Assembly (NCBI RefSeq): GCF_037975245.1
Contig: NC_092582.1
Span: forward strand, 23,088,577 to 23,152,576
DNA from: Apostichopus japonicus
Lineage: Eukaryota; Echinodermata; Holothuroidea; Aspidochirotida; Stichopodidae
Direction of reading: 5' to 3'
Length of the DNA stretch: 64,000 nt
The translations under genes and the position numbers were made by a program. A model generated the notes under the pieces. The model ran no database searches. It was not told the origin of the DNA and worked only from the letters and a program-made list of their open reading frames with translations. This document shows, one piece after another, positions 36,319 to 48,606 of the stretch. Every line of letters begins with the position of its first letter. Positions within the stretch are counted from its first letter, which is position 1.

Positions 36319-37404
36319 CACACACGTAACACCTCACCAACTCAAATGTCTCCGTGTTTTGCCAAACGGGGACGATGGATAATCTGCCAAATAAGGAGAT
36401 TGGGAGACTAAGTTCACAGGTTTGTCGCAGAGTGGCGGTGGAATCGCCAATCTCACTCAGGTCTCGTTGTAAGAGTTGCGAAAAGAGAATGTGTATCTGT
36501 GAGATTTATTCCATATGGAAGTGGAAAGTTGCAGAGAAGGTCTTGTTTCGAAGAAATTCTTTTCTTTAAATATTCTGGAGAAAGAAGCCAAAGCTCGATA
36601 TTGGATTGGCATTAGAGAGAGAAAAGAAAAAAAAAGAGTGTGTTTTATACTTTGGAGTAAATGGTAAAGCCACAATGAAAACATTTTCTTTTCTTTTGGC
36701 CTAAGAGGCAAATAACTTTCCTCGTTAACTTAATCGTTCGAAGGAACGGACATTTTATGTCAATATTTTTATGAAGCAACCTCGTTTTGACTTCTTTCAC
36801 ATTTCTTCATTTTTTTTGTGAGATATATTTTCTCTCTGCAAGCAGTGTGTCACGTAATGCCCAAAATTTGGTAACTGCTTGGCGGTTTTACTTTACGTCG
36901 ACCCTTCCTCTGTCACCTTTCATGATTGGTCAGTACTTTCTTGACTCATCGATCATGGCATTTGAATTTCCAAATTTCTGGTTACAGTTGATTTAGGAAT
37001 GTGTTCCATAATGAACTTTTTTTTTGTTGTTCTCTTTTCGGTTGTTATGTGTTTCTTACAGAAGCATCACAATTCCCCCCCTTTTTTCCATTCCAGTATT
37101 CTATTTTGCTAAATTGTTATTGTAATGATTTTTTCTATATTGTTATTTCGGAAATGACCTTGTTACACAGAGTGCAAGAAGAGAATAAGTTAAACTTACT
37201 TAAAGTGCGTGCGAACTACAATTCATCAGTGCTGTGATGTGTGGGTCACATTCCCATTTAACTGTACAGAAAGTATGAACGGGTTATTATTATATTACTT
37301 TTAAGTTTAACAAGCATTGTGACATCAGATGCATTCCTATCGAGAGAATCAGATGTAGATGAAAAGGTAATGAGGCTTTTGTTGTGACTTTTTTATTTCT
37401 AAAC

Positions 37405-38260
37405 TCTTCTGTATTGTACTGTACTGTACATTGCAGTACATAACAGTAATGTGGTTAACTGTACTGTATGTTACTGTACTATGCAGTGATATATACTCTA
37501 TATTTATTCTCCTGTGCTGTTCCATACACTAATGTTCTACAGTGTACAGTAATGTGCTTGACTGTACTATGCTGTATTCTAATGTACTGTATGTTACTGT
37601 ACTGTATGTTACTGTACTGTACACTAATATACTATAGTGTACTTAATTGTATCTGTACTGTACATTGCAGTACATAACAGTAATGTGGTTAACTGTGCTG
37701 TATGTTACTATTCTCCTATGCTGTTCCATACACTAATGTTCTACAGTGTACAGTAATGTGCTTGACTGTACTATGCTGTATTCTAATGTACTGTATGTTA
37801 CTGTACTGTATGTTACTGTACTGTATGTTACTGTACTGTATGTTACTGTACTGTACACTAATATACTATATAGTGTACTTTATTGTATCTGTACTGTACA
37901 CTAATATACTATAGTGTACTTAATTGTATCTGTACTGTACATTGCAGTACATAACAGTAATGTGGTTAACTGTACTGTATGTTACTGTACTATACAGTGA
38001 TATATACTCTTAATTTATTCTCCTGTGCTGTTCCATACACTAATGTTCTACAGTGTACAGTAATTTGCTTGACTGTACTGCGCTGTATTCTAATGTACTG
38101 TATGTTACTGTGCTGTATGTTACTGTAATGTACACTAATATACTATAGTGTACTTTATTGTATCTGTACTGTACATTGCAGTACATAACAGTAATGTGGT
38201 TGACTGTGCTGTGCAGTACTCTACTGTACTGTATGTTCCTGTACTGTACAGTAATAATAA
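37405..38260. repeat. TACTGTA-based minisatellite with higher-order units
   Basis: Composite units of about 230-270 bp start with CTGTACATTGCAGTACATAACAG (37420, 37658, 37938, 38168). They continue through CTCCTGTGCTGTTCCATACA and ACAGTGTACAGTAATGTGCTTG and end in a variable number of ACTGTACTGTATGTT units. The short open frames over it are repeat translations. Confidence 0.85.
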
Positions 38261-41085
38261 GTTTAATGCAGCTTTTTGTGTAGATTTTTACATATGTTTG
38301 ATGCTAACCACCCGTAGCAATGCTGAATTGACTAATGGTCTTTCACTGCCATGAGGTTTAATCGTCAAACAGTGTCAAGATCAACTCAAAAAGGTGTTTT
38401 AAACTTTGAAAGGAAAATACAGTGACCTTTCAACCCTTGTGCAAAATCCATCTGCCTGGATAAGAAATCTGCATTAATTCCCTGATAGGCATGCTTCTGA
38501 TGTCACACAATGGTTTAACTTCCTAAGATACAGTACAGGGTCATATGACCTGCAGCACATTGTTGCAGTGTTAATCTGAGTGAGACTAATTCATGGTTAC
38601 TACATGTCTCGAGTAAAAATTTCAGTGAGAGCCGTGGGTTTCCGTTCATTCTGAGGGTTTTGCCTGCATGATACACTCGAGGCCTTACGATGTCAATATG
38701 TTTTGTACAAAGATACGTATCCGAAACTGGAGCTGGCACGGCAGTCTGCTTCTCGATTGTTTTATGCGTATGATCAGTATTAAGGTCATGCACTGTGGCG
38801 TGCCAAAAGCGCTGGGAAATTCTTCCATAGTCATCTTAGCAATTCAGGGATTTGTTAGTTGTCTAGTCTTCTTAGCATATCTTAGACTGTGTTAACCTTT
38901 CAAACCTATGTCGTCCGATAGAAAAAGCCGAAGCGGCGGAGAGAGTGTGTGGTATCAATATACCGTCTTCTTGAGGTTCTTATTTATAGCCTACTCGGCA
39001 TACTATAGTTAACACTCTGGCACCAAACCAGAGACCGGTGGTGCGGTGTCGTTAATACCCAGAGTCTGTGCATTTGTTTTCAACTTTACAAAGAGTAACA
39101 AAGTGCAAGGTTTGAAATCATGCAAAGCCTCTTAGAGGTGAAACTGGCCATCTTTTTTAAAAAACTTAAAAACATGTAACGAAGGGAAGAATTATTTCAG
39201 TTTCTAAACATAGCAATGTCTTTGAAGAAAGTTTGGAGGTGGGGAGGGGGCGGAGGGGTGATACAATTGGATATGTTTGAGCTGGGTATTATGCTCCTAA
39301 AATGTTCCCCAAAAATGTGCAGAATGGTTGAAATTTGTTGCTGTTTTATACTTCTTTAAGTAAATCTTGAAAAGAGGGGGAAAAAACCTTAAAAATAGAA
39401 AATGAAAAAGCAAGAAGCAAAGTATGAACTGCTCGCCAAGAGAAGTTTGTTTGAGAAATTTAAAAATTTGAAGAAAAAAAAAAGAAAACTTTGAGAGTAT
39501 AAAAGTTTGATCAAGTGCAATCACTGGAAACAAAAGAAAATTTGTAGATCTTCTCTAAAATATTGGAAAACAATACTAATTAAAAGACAATAAACAAGTA
39601 AGTTATTTCACCTCACAAAGGAAACAATACGTGTGCTGTCCATGCTTATACACAAACATATAACTCTGAGCGCTATTAGAGCTTTCAAACTAATGAGAAT
39701 ATCTGGTGCAAAGCAGTATTCTATGAAAACAAGTTTGAGCAAAAAATGTGTTGTGTATGAATATTTCTTAATATGAAAAAAAAAAGTTTTTTTCTTCTAT
39801 TTCTTTGTTTCTCCTGCAATTTTTTTTTCTTGGTTTTTTGCGTAATTTCTACACTGCGTTGTACAACATGCCGATGATAACAAACAGTCTAAAAATAAAG
39901 TAAGCATCTGGTTACAAGGGGGGGGGGTGAAATATTGATATTGAAACAAACAGAAAGATTGTGCCCGAAAGAAAATCTCGGAATGTTCATCAAATGATAT
40001 CGTACCCCCCGAGGAGAGAAAACATCCTACTGAGATAGATTGTTTCTTTGGTCTACATATTTTTGTTACAGGTTTGTCTTCCATTTAAGTGACATATAAT
40101 CTATCACTTGGACATTTCTACCTGTCACGTGACAGTCGTCTAGTTCTGTTCAAAATAATGCACAGAGAATCCCAGAAGTTGAAACCGTCGGAAGGTAAGA
40201 ACCCCTCGGAATTTCACGAGGAAACTAGAATGTCATAAGGATTTTTTGAGCAATACGAATCAAGTTGAATCCTGTTTAAAGCAGAATTATTAAAAAAAAA
40301 AAAAAAAAGAGATCAAATCTGTTCTGTAACTTTGCTCTATGCATGAGACCATCAACACAAGTTTGGCGTTGTTTCAATATCATGATCATCCCCCAGCAAA
40401 AGTTATTAAGTAGCTAACAGAGAGACCGATCGGCTAGCCGATCTAAAAGGGCAGTGCCTCTGCGAGATTTGAATAAATTTTGAATGACTAACTGTACAGG
40501 GCTTGGATCCCAAAAAACTGTTTTTTTATTTATTTTTATTTTTAATACTTCCAACGCTGCAAGTTTGTCGTCACAAGTATGAAGGGTTCTAAGGTCACAT
40601 CCATTCTTAATTTAATATCTTCATTTTATACTGCCAGTTTAGTGAGTTGAAAGATTAAATAACCTGTATTAAAGTATTCACTTTAAAGCTTACAGTGTAA
40701 GTTTTTCCTATATGAATATGTACAGTAGCACTGGTAGCTATAAACAGCCACACAGAAACTGGCTAACAATAGTCTGAAGGTGATTGCTTAGAGGGACATA
40801 CTGTACCAGTGGCTTGAACGATATGAAAACAGATCTTGTACAGTCTTTAGCTTTTTTTGGTTCATTTTTTATTCTAGAAGAGAAAAAAAAACATTACTTG
40901 CCTTCTTTCTTCTCTTTTCTTCCCCCTTTTCATTTAACTTATTCATTTTTTTTGTTTTATTGGTAGTTTGTTTAAAAGCAAAGTGTAGCCTATGTGGGGT
41001 GAAATTCCAAAACTGGACTCTCTGGTGCTTTGGTACATTTATATGCATTGTTATTGTAGAATAAACTGTCTATACAATAATGTGT

Positions 41086-41258
41086 AGACAGTCAATTAGG
41101 GGTCAATCAACGGTCTCACGTGCGTGTTTTGCAGGAACGGGGTTCAAACTTCAAAGCGAGGCCTCAGGCCGAGTGCATCCAGCGATAGGGTAAGTTTGTG
41201 CATTATCCTGTGATGAACGCACGGTATACCATTGATTAACCCCTAATTGAGAGTGTCT
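41086..41258. repeat. Short inverted-repeat (MITE-like) element
   Basis: The left arm AGACAGTCAATTAGGGGTCA, ATCAACGG is matched by the inverse of ACCATTGATTAACCCCTAATTGAGAGTGTCT at 41228-41258. The total is 173 bp. The middle contains GTGCATCCAGCGATAGGGTAAG, and a word of it recurs at 41291-41310. Confidence 0.6.
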
Positions 41259-42875
41259 GAAATCTTGTCATACATATTCATTAGTATGTTAGTGCATCCA
41301 GGGATAGGAGTTTGCATTTTTACTTTAGCAGCAAAACTATTTTTTCTTTTACATTTGTTTGTAGGTTAAAACTGGTACTCACATGCTAATATAAATGACT
41401 TGATGAAGAAGTATTAAACAGCAACACACAACCAAATTAAGCTTTGACAACTAGTTTGTTTGGAATTCAGGTTTGAGTGAAAGAACAAAGAAGCTGAAGT
41501 AACAATGAAGGAAGTATTTAAGAAACAATGAGTTTAACGTAAAAGAGTGGATGAATTCACACACTCACACTCACAAACAAACCCATACCCTCCCCCACAC
41601 GCATTGTTTATTTTGCAGAAAACTTTTCTTTTTTCTTTTAGATTTGTTTGTAGGTTAAAACTGGTACTCACATGTTAATATAAATGTATTACATACTGTA
41701 TAGTAATAATATGCATATGTCATTGGTGGATTGGAATGATGTTGCCATGAATATTCAGTGTCCATTGTAGTGTCACCTTTGAACTCAGGGATGGATTTTA
41801 ATTGAAATTTTCAATGTTTTGGTGACAAAAAGAAGGAAACCAGAGCTGCACGGGGAGAAAAGCATAAACAATTGCCTCATATACGTAACTGAAATTATTG
41901 TAGACTACAGTACTCTGTGAGAAGGAACGGTGTTAAATCTCGATAAGTGGATTACATGATGCGCCGTTGTACGATATGTCACTCTGTCTTGGTGTCGATC
42001 AATGGAAATAACATTGTACAGAGCTGATGGATCGTTAAAAAAGGTCATAGGTCAATTGAGTCGATTTGATTTTTAACCGTCGTTCTGTTCATCAAGTTTA
42101 TAGTATAAGCATTCCATGTAACTATCACTGGTGATGGACCACTTCTAGATGGGTCATTCCTTTAATAAGGGGGTGGAGGGGGTGGGGGGGGGGAGAGGAG
42201 TGTAGGGGTTTGCAATTTATAATAGTTCTGGTGGATACTTGGTGCATAGGGCATAAGCAAGATAGTTTCTGTGTTATTGTTTTCGGTGGGATTCACTCGG
42301 TTTAAAAGTAATTATAAGAGAGACTGCAATGTCTCTGTACATACAGGTAATTCATTATGTAGTACAATGAAAACAATACTAGTATTGTCTCACATGTGGA
42401 CCCCCCTCCCCTGCCCCCCACCATCCTCCGTCCTCCGCCTTACTTAAAGGAATGACTCACATAGCTCTGGTAATAAGAATTTTAACAATGTTAATATTTT
42501 CACCTTGTTCAATGTGTTGAAATCTTCACCTCTGTATTGAATAATGGACGAAAAAGGTTTGTACGGCTTGCGACTGAAGCTGGCTCTTTCATTAAACAGA
42601 ATCAGTTACAGAATCTTCTACCTCACCAAATTAAGAATCTAGTGCTCAATTACGAATCTACAGTCACACCTATAAATATCGATAAATGAGAGAAACATTG
42701 TGAAAGGAGGAGATCCTTTGGTTGTGTCCTTCTAGAAAATAAAAAGAGCCATTTCTTATATCGTTCTATTTTTGACTTTCTGACGTTATAACCGCATCGG
42801 TGGGGTCTCACCGATTTCAGGCCGGAAAACAAAATCCGATTCCTTCATGTTTTTCCAATGATGTTTATGTTTACT

Positions 42876-43000
42876 ATGCATAGGTTACTATGCATAGGTT
42901 ACTATGCATATGTTACCATGCATAGGTTACCATGCATAGGTTTCTGTGCATAGGTTACTATGCATAGGTTACTATTCATAGGTTACTATGCATAGGTTGA
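42876..43000. repeat. 15-bp tandem repeat AGGTTACTATGCAT
   Basis: About eight imperfect copies of ATGCATAGGTTACTATGCAT-type units, each half-palindromic around ATGCAT. Confidence 0.9.
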
Positions 43001-45519
43001 CTGTTTGTTGAAGGAACGGAGGTCTCCAACCACACCTAGAATCGACAGAGGGCGCTATCATATCGGTCCAATGTAGTTCAGCGAGGCTTGAAAGATTTTA
43101 ACGGTGCAGCGAGTTGATCACTAGTTAGTGTGTAAAATTTCTTTTGCAAAAGAGATCTTTGAAAAGGTTTTAAAAATAGGTTTTGAGGTCAACCTGATTG
43201 TTTTGAGCTCCTTGTTTTCCAAAACAATTTTTAATTTTTTCCACTTTGGCCAAATTGCAGAATTTATACCTTGAACTAAATGATTACCCAGCGTATCATC
43301 CAGCAAGCGCTTTCACAGGATGGCATTATTTTCAGATATCTCTGTAGACAGTATAGCTGAGAGGCATTTATAAGACCGGCATGATAGCGCCCTCTATAGA
43401 AGCGTTGGAGAGTCCCGTTGCAACAAACCTTTTTTTTACTGCTATTCTTCATTACTGCAAGTTTAATGTGTACCTTATTCATTCACTCTCTAATCAACTC
43501 ACAACACTGTGGTGATTAGCTCTCTCTGTTTACACCTTGTCACTTTAGAGATTTTAGAAAAAGATCATTTATTTTTCTCTGTTTAATATAGCCGTTAAAA
43601 ATGGGTGCCAACTTCATACAGTTTTTATGAACGAACCAATTACAAAATACAAATTTTATGCTATACTTGTTACATGGGTATCTCCAGAGTTTGTTGGAGG
43701 ATAAAATCCTCGAATTAAGATTCATAATTTGTAATATTGAGATGGTAATATTAAATATTGAATGTTACAGGGATAAGGTGTGTGCCTTGTATTGTATGTA
43801 ATTTCATTCATCGTTAATTTTACCATTTTGCCTAACAACCTTATTTTTATTTCATCATTACATTTAAGTTTACTCTTGAGAGAGTTGAGAGAATGACTCA
43901 AACAGGCTGAGGGAATGGGAGATCCAAGATGGCAATTTGTCTGAAATATGTTTGGTAGAGACCATAGTATTGTCCCCAAATATGCTATAAAATATGCTGA
44001 CAATGGTCACCCTATGCTGAGACTATGACACCTGGTTTTCAATTACCAACCAGGTCTTTTTCTTGACAAAGATTCTATTGTCTTCTCAGTGATCTCCCAG
44101 ATGGTGTTCACAGTTGCTCTCCTCATTTTGCTCCTCGGTAGCCTCATTGGTCTCCTCAGGGGTCCCCTCAATCTCCAAGAGGCATTTTGAGGGTCAGAAT
44201 TTGTTGAGGAAGCACTCTTGGGAATCCTTGAGAATATTTTGTAGCATGCTAAAAGTTTGGGGACAATACTAGATTACCATTGAACCAGAGACTTTGGCTG
44301 TAGAATCCTGGTTTATCCTGTGTGTTTATATTGAAGCCATTTGGTATAAGAGCTTTTTGCTGAGACTGAGAAAAGTGGACTGCCTTAATACTCAAGGTGA
44401 TGAAGAGAAGTGTCTTTTTCTTTTGATCCAACACAGATAACATAAATATGACAACAAATCATGGCTTTTCTTGTTTTTTTCTTTCTTTCTTTCAAATTGT
44501 CCATGTTTTTCTTGAGTACTTTTGATAGATTTTCAGAGACAAAGAAATAAAAGACAAAATGCACAAATTTGCCTGACTTTAGCCTCTTTTTTTTATGATT
44601 TCTGTCAAGTGTCCGAGTTCAAAGTTAAATACGCATGATGTTATTCTGAAGGTTGAAGTATCTTGAACTAAGCAGTACTGTTTGTTCCAACAGCTTGTGT
44701 GTGTTTTATTAATACCAATGCATAGGTGACCATCATAAAATTACAATAAGTAAAGTAATACGTAACTATTATTTATTCATCGCAGGTGCGTTCCTATCCA
44801 ATATAAAGTGTTTTAACAAAGAGTTAGGATCCATAGGCATTGCAATATCAGTGACAGTGTCACCAAGGAAACCCTTTCTCATGTGTGATGCATGTTATAA
44901 GCCTGTTTTTACTCCTCTCTAACAGCTAGGTTTCACGCCAAGTCACATTCTTGGCTATTGTGTATGATATGGAACGCTAATATATTACATTGGGTCTGAA
45001 ATTTGTGCCTCAAGGTCAGCAAAGATTTGTTACTTAGCTCACTACTACTTAACATTGTTCTTTGGTACTTCCGATTACACTAAATTGTTACTACGTGGGT
45101 CGACCGACTCTGGTTTGCATGTCACACATTTTTCCATACGACACAACTTTGTACTCACGAAGAATAGATTGGTACTTCTGTATATGTATGCATACAAGAT
45201 TTTTCTCCAGGGCTGAATCTGCACTTCTGAAAGATGTAAACTTAGGCTGCTATCTGGGTCCTGCAATCAAGGGTTTCTTATTACCTCAGCTCCTGCTTAT
45301 CAAATGCTACCAAGAATGGAAAGTTTGTAGTAATCGGCTAAATAAATCAAATCTTCCTTTGGTTCTCGTTCCGTTGTCGGTACCGCAGTTTTGTTTCGTC
45401 TCTTGCAAACTGCTCACTTTTCTTCTGATGTGACTAACAGACTCCAGTCAGTGTCTGTCTGTTCCTAGGGATACAATTGACTGGCAGAGTTGGTTTGTCA
45501 TACTTGTCAACACAACAAT

Positions 45520-45860
45520 GATCTGGTATTCAATCCTGTAGACGAGTATTTATGCTTTGGGCTATTACTGGGCTGTGTGTTATCTCATACAGTGTCCATG
45601 GTCCAGACTTACGGATAACGGGGTCCAGCATTCGTATTCACTCCTGTCCAGACTTTGCACTGGTCAAAGAAACCAACGATGTGGTACTCGATCCTGTTGA
45701 CAAGTTTTTAAACTTGGGATTTTACTCCAGGGCTGACTGTACTAAGTGTCCATTGAGTACCATTAAGTACTAACGATCTGGTACCCAATCCTGTTGACGA
45801 GTAATTAAACGCAGGATATTAATACTCCAGGGCTGTCTGTACTAAGTGTCCATTATCCCA
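45520..45860. repeat. ~95-155-bp imperfect tandem repeat
   Basis: The words GGTA(C/T)(T/C)C(A/G)ATCCTGTTGAC, GGGATTTTACTCCAGGGCTG and TGTACTAAGTGTCCATT recur two to three times (for example 45681-45765 and 45779-45856). No coding signal. Confidence 0.65.
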
Positions 45861-46060
45861 ACACATGGATGATGTGGACTGCTATCACGGTCCTGGTTTC
45901 ATGCTTGAATTCCTTGATGTTGCACGTGTCAACACGGCAATGATCTAATACTCTGCTTGGTAGAAGATCATGTAGCCAGTACCCATAGTTGGACTGTTAC
46001 TCAAAGGCTGTTTGTGCTTCATCCATCGTCATTCCAAAAGGACAGACCGACCGTTTAGTT

Positions 46061-48541
46061 TCATCTCTTCGCGGTTGGATAATAAGTGTTTGACGCTGAG
46101 TGTTCTTTCAAATATTCTCCTCCCTTCTCCAGATAATCTGCTTTGGTTATACTGCCCTCACTCATGAGATTTGGATCCATGCTCCACTTTGCTGCACCTT
46201 TCCATGCATCAAGAGCGGGATCGGCTTTGAAGATGAAAACAGAAACGGGGTTTAAAAATGAGAAAGAAGAGGCAGCTTGCTTATTAAACAGGAACCCATT
46301 TTCAAGAAATTAATGCCAAAAATAATGGGGGGGGGAGGGGGAGAGGAACAGGAAAAAAAGGAACATCTGATACTGTCCATGTTAATCATTGCATCTGAAT
46401 ATTTTGATAAGTTAATGATATATTTTATATTATACAGCCATGAGCCAAAATTGTTTGCTCTTTTCAAATATTCTCTACAGAGTACAAAGTAGCAACGGTT
46501 GCTTCCTTTCTCCCTACATCATTTAAGTCCGTATCTTCCCACATTCCCCACCTCCTCCCCCCCACCCCCTCTACTTTCCTTTGGAATTTCAGTTGAAATA
46601 AAGAGAGTAAACAATTGTCTGTATTCCAAGATTACTCTCCACTTACCTGCTTTAGTTACTTTAAATGTAGACTGGAATGGCCTGACAGCCCTAAGTTCTG
46701 CCTCTACTCTCTCCACCATGCTTGGATAGGCAGCGAGTCCACCAGTCAGGTAAACATTCTGCAAAGATATAGACCAAGAGATGAATTGATGAAAGTAAGC
46801 ACAACTCTGATTCAACTAGGACCAATTACCAATACAACATTAACTTGAAAAAAACTACATTCTATACCTGTGCCTTTTAAAATTAAGTCCTTTGCAGTGG
46901 ATCTTTTCCACACAGAGCTAATTTTAAAATTCCACCTGATGCACTGAAGGGGGTTGGAGAAAGAGGGGGGGGGAGCATAAGAGATGACAAATGCTGATAA
47001 TGTAAATTGTTCATATCTGAAATGTACTTCCAATGTAAATAACAATGCAATGTGAAAATGTATCTGAAAAGCACGGACCAGGGGCACCATGCATGTATCG
47101 TGATGTGCATTGTGGGACCAGGTGCACGATTAATGTATCGTTATTTGCATTGTGGGACCAGGTGCACCATGTATGTATCGTTATGTGCATTGTGGGACCA
47201 GGTGCACCATGTATGTATCGTCATGTGCATTGTGGGACCAGGTGCACCATGCATGTATCGTTACGTTTATTGTGGGACCAGGTGCACCATGTATGTATGG
47301 TTATGTGCATTGTGGGACCAGGTGCACCATTAATGTATTGTTATGTGCATTGTGGGACCAGGCACACCATGTATGTATCGTTATGTGCATTGTGGGACCA
47401 TGTATCATTATGTGCTGGGACCAGGTGCACCATGTATGTATCATTATGTGCTTTGTGGGACCAGGGTCACCATCTATGTATCGTTATGTGCATTGTGGGA
47501 CCATGTATCATTATGTGCATTGTGGGACCAGGTGCACCATTAATGTATCATTATGTGCATTGTGGGACCAGGCACACCATGTATGTATCGTTATGTGCAT
47601 TGTGGGACCATGTATCATTATGTGCATTGTGGGACCAGGTGCACCATGTATGTATCGTTATGTGCATTGTGGGACCAGGTGCACCATGTATGTATCGTTA
47701 TGTGCATTACTGTTACAAGTACATTAAGCAAATGAGGAAAAGTTTTTCACTCCTCTCAAACACTATAACTACAGTACAACCCACCAGAACCAAAACAGCA
47801 AACCTGGAAGGATTTTCAAAAGATGGAAAAAAATGGAGACTGTATCCTGATTACTTTCTATTATTTGGCAACCCTTTGTTGTTACCCATCTATCAGTATA
47901 GTGATATTGGTTTCCCAAAGAATCTACCCACAAGCCCTTATATAAAAAAAATATATAGATATTTCATTATTTCAAATACCTGCACAAGTTTGCTTTGGTT
48001 ATCTTGGTCGTACAGAGACAGGATGAATTCCATCGTCTCTGCCACTCCCCCTTGATCCATTCCGGCGATCGACGGTTGGAATAATATCTCGGGAACTCTG
48101 ATTAATTCGGTACCCAGATGAAGCTGGTAATATTCCGCCACGTCAAATGTCATTTTCTTTTGGATGCTGTGTGAACTTTAAAAAAAAAATTAAACAAATG
48201 TAATCTATAACAGATAAGACAGTTAAACGGCTGTAGGAGTAGGAGGCAAGAAGGGATGGACTTATTTATAGTGTATTTCTGCGATTGCATAACAATTAAA
48301 CTCGGGATGGGTCTGACTAAAACCCAGGGGTTACCTTTGTCACTTAACAAAGGACCTGCACAATCAACTGATATATATAAAGCAGCAAGACCGACATCAC
48401 AAGAATTTCACCCAAAGCCAAATTTTGCTGTCCAAAAACCCTACCTACTTAATAAAAGATATGTATAGTTTTATAATCATAAAGGGTTATGACGCCAACA
48501 CAAGCGCCTTTGAAATCCGATGATCACGATGATGATGGTGG

Positions 48542-48606
<65 letters not shown>

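Larger units (their letters stand above)
36319..46060. other. Gene-poor region between UCK2 and ACTR5 (convergent 3' ends)
   Basis: Begins with the UCK2 3' UTR. I see no exon with recognisable protein similarity on either strand. Open frames here (for example 38515-38793 minus, 45062-45433 plus) have no domain, no splice context and no coding-like composition. AATAAA words occur at many places (for example 41060, 44547), so the UTR end cannot be fixed. Repeats within it are listed separately. Confidence 0.6.

Noticed and set aside
38515-38793. 92-codon minus-strand frame
   Set aside because: No recognisable motif, no splice context, single isolated frame.
42876-43000. CRISPR-like array
   Set aside because: Contiguous tandem repeats without spacers in an animal genome.
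45062-45433. 123-codon plus-strand frame
   Set aside because: No domain, and AT-rich non-coding composition; near a tandem repeat.
47045-48055. 336-codon plus-strand open frame rich in Cys, His and Val
   Set aside because: It is the translation of the 40-bp minisatellite, and its non-repeat tail overlaps a clear ACTR5 exon on the other strand.
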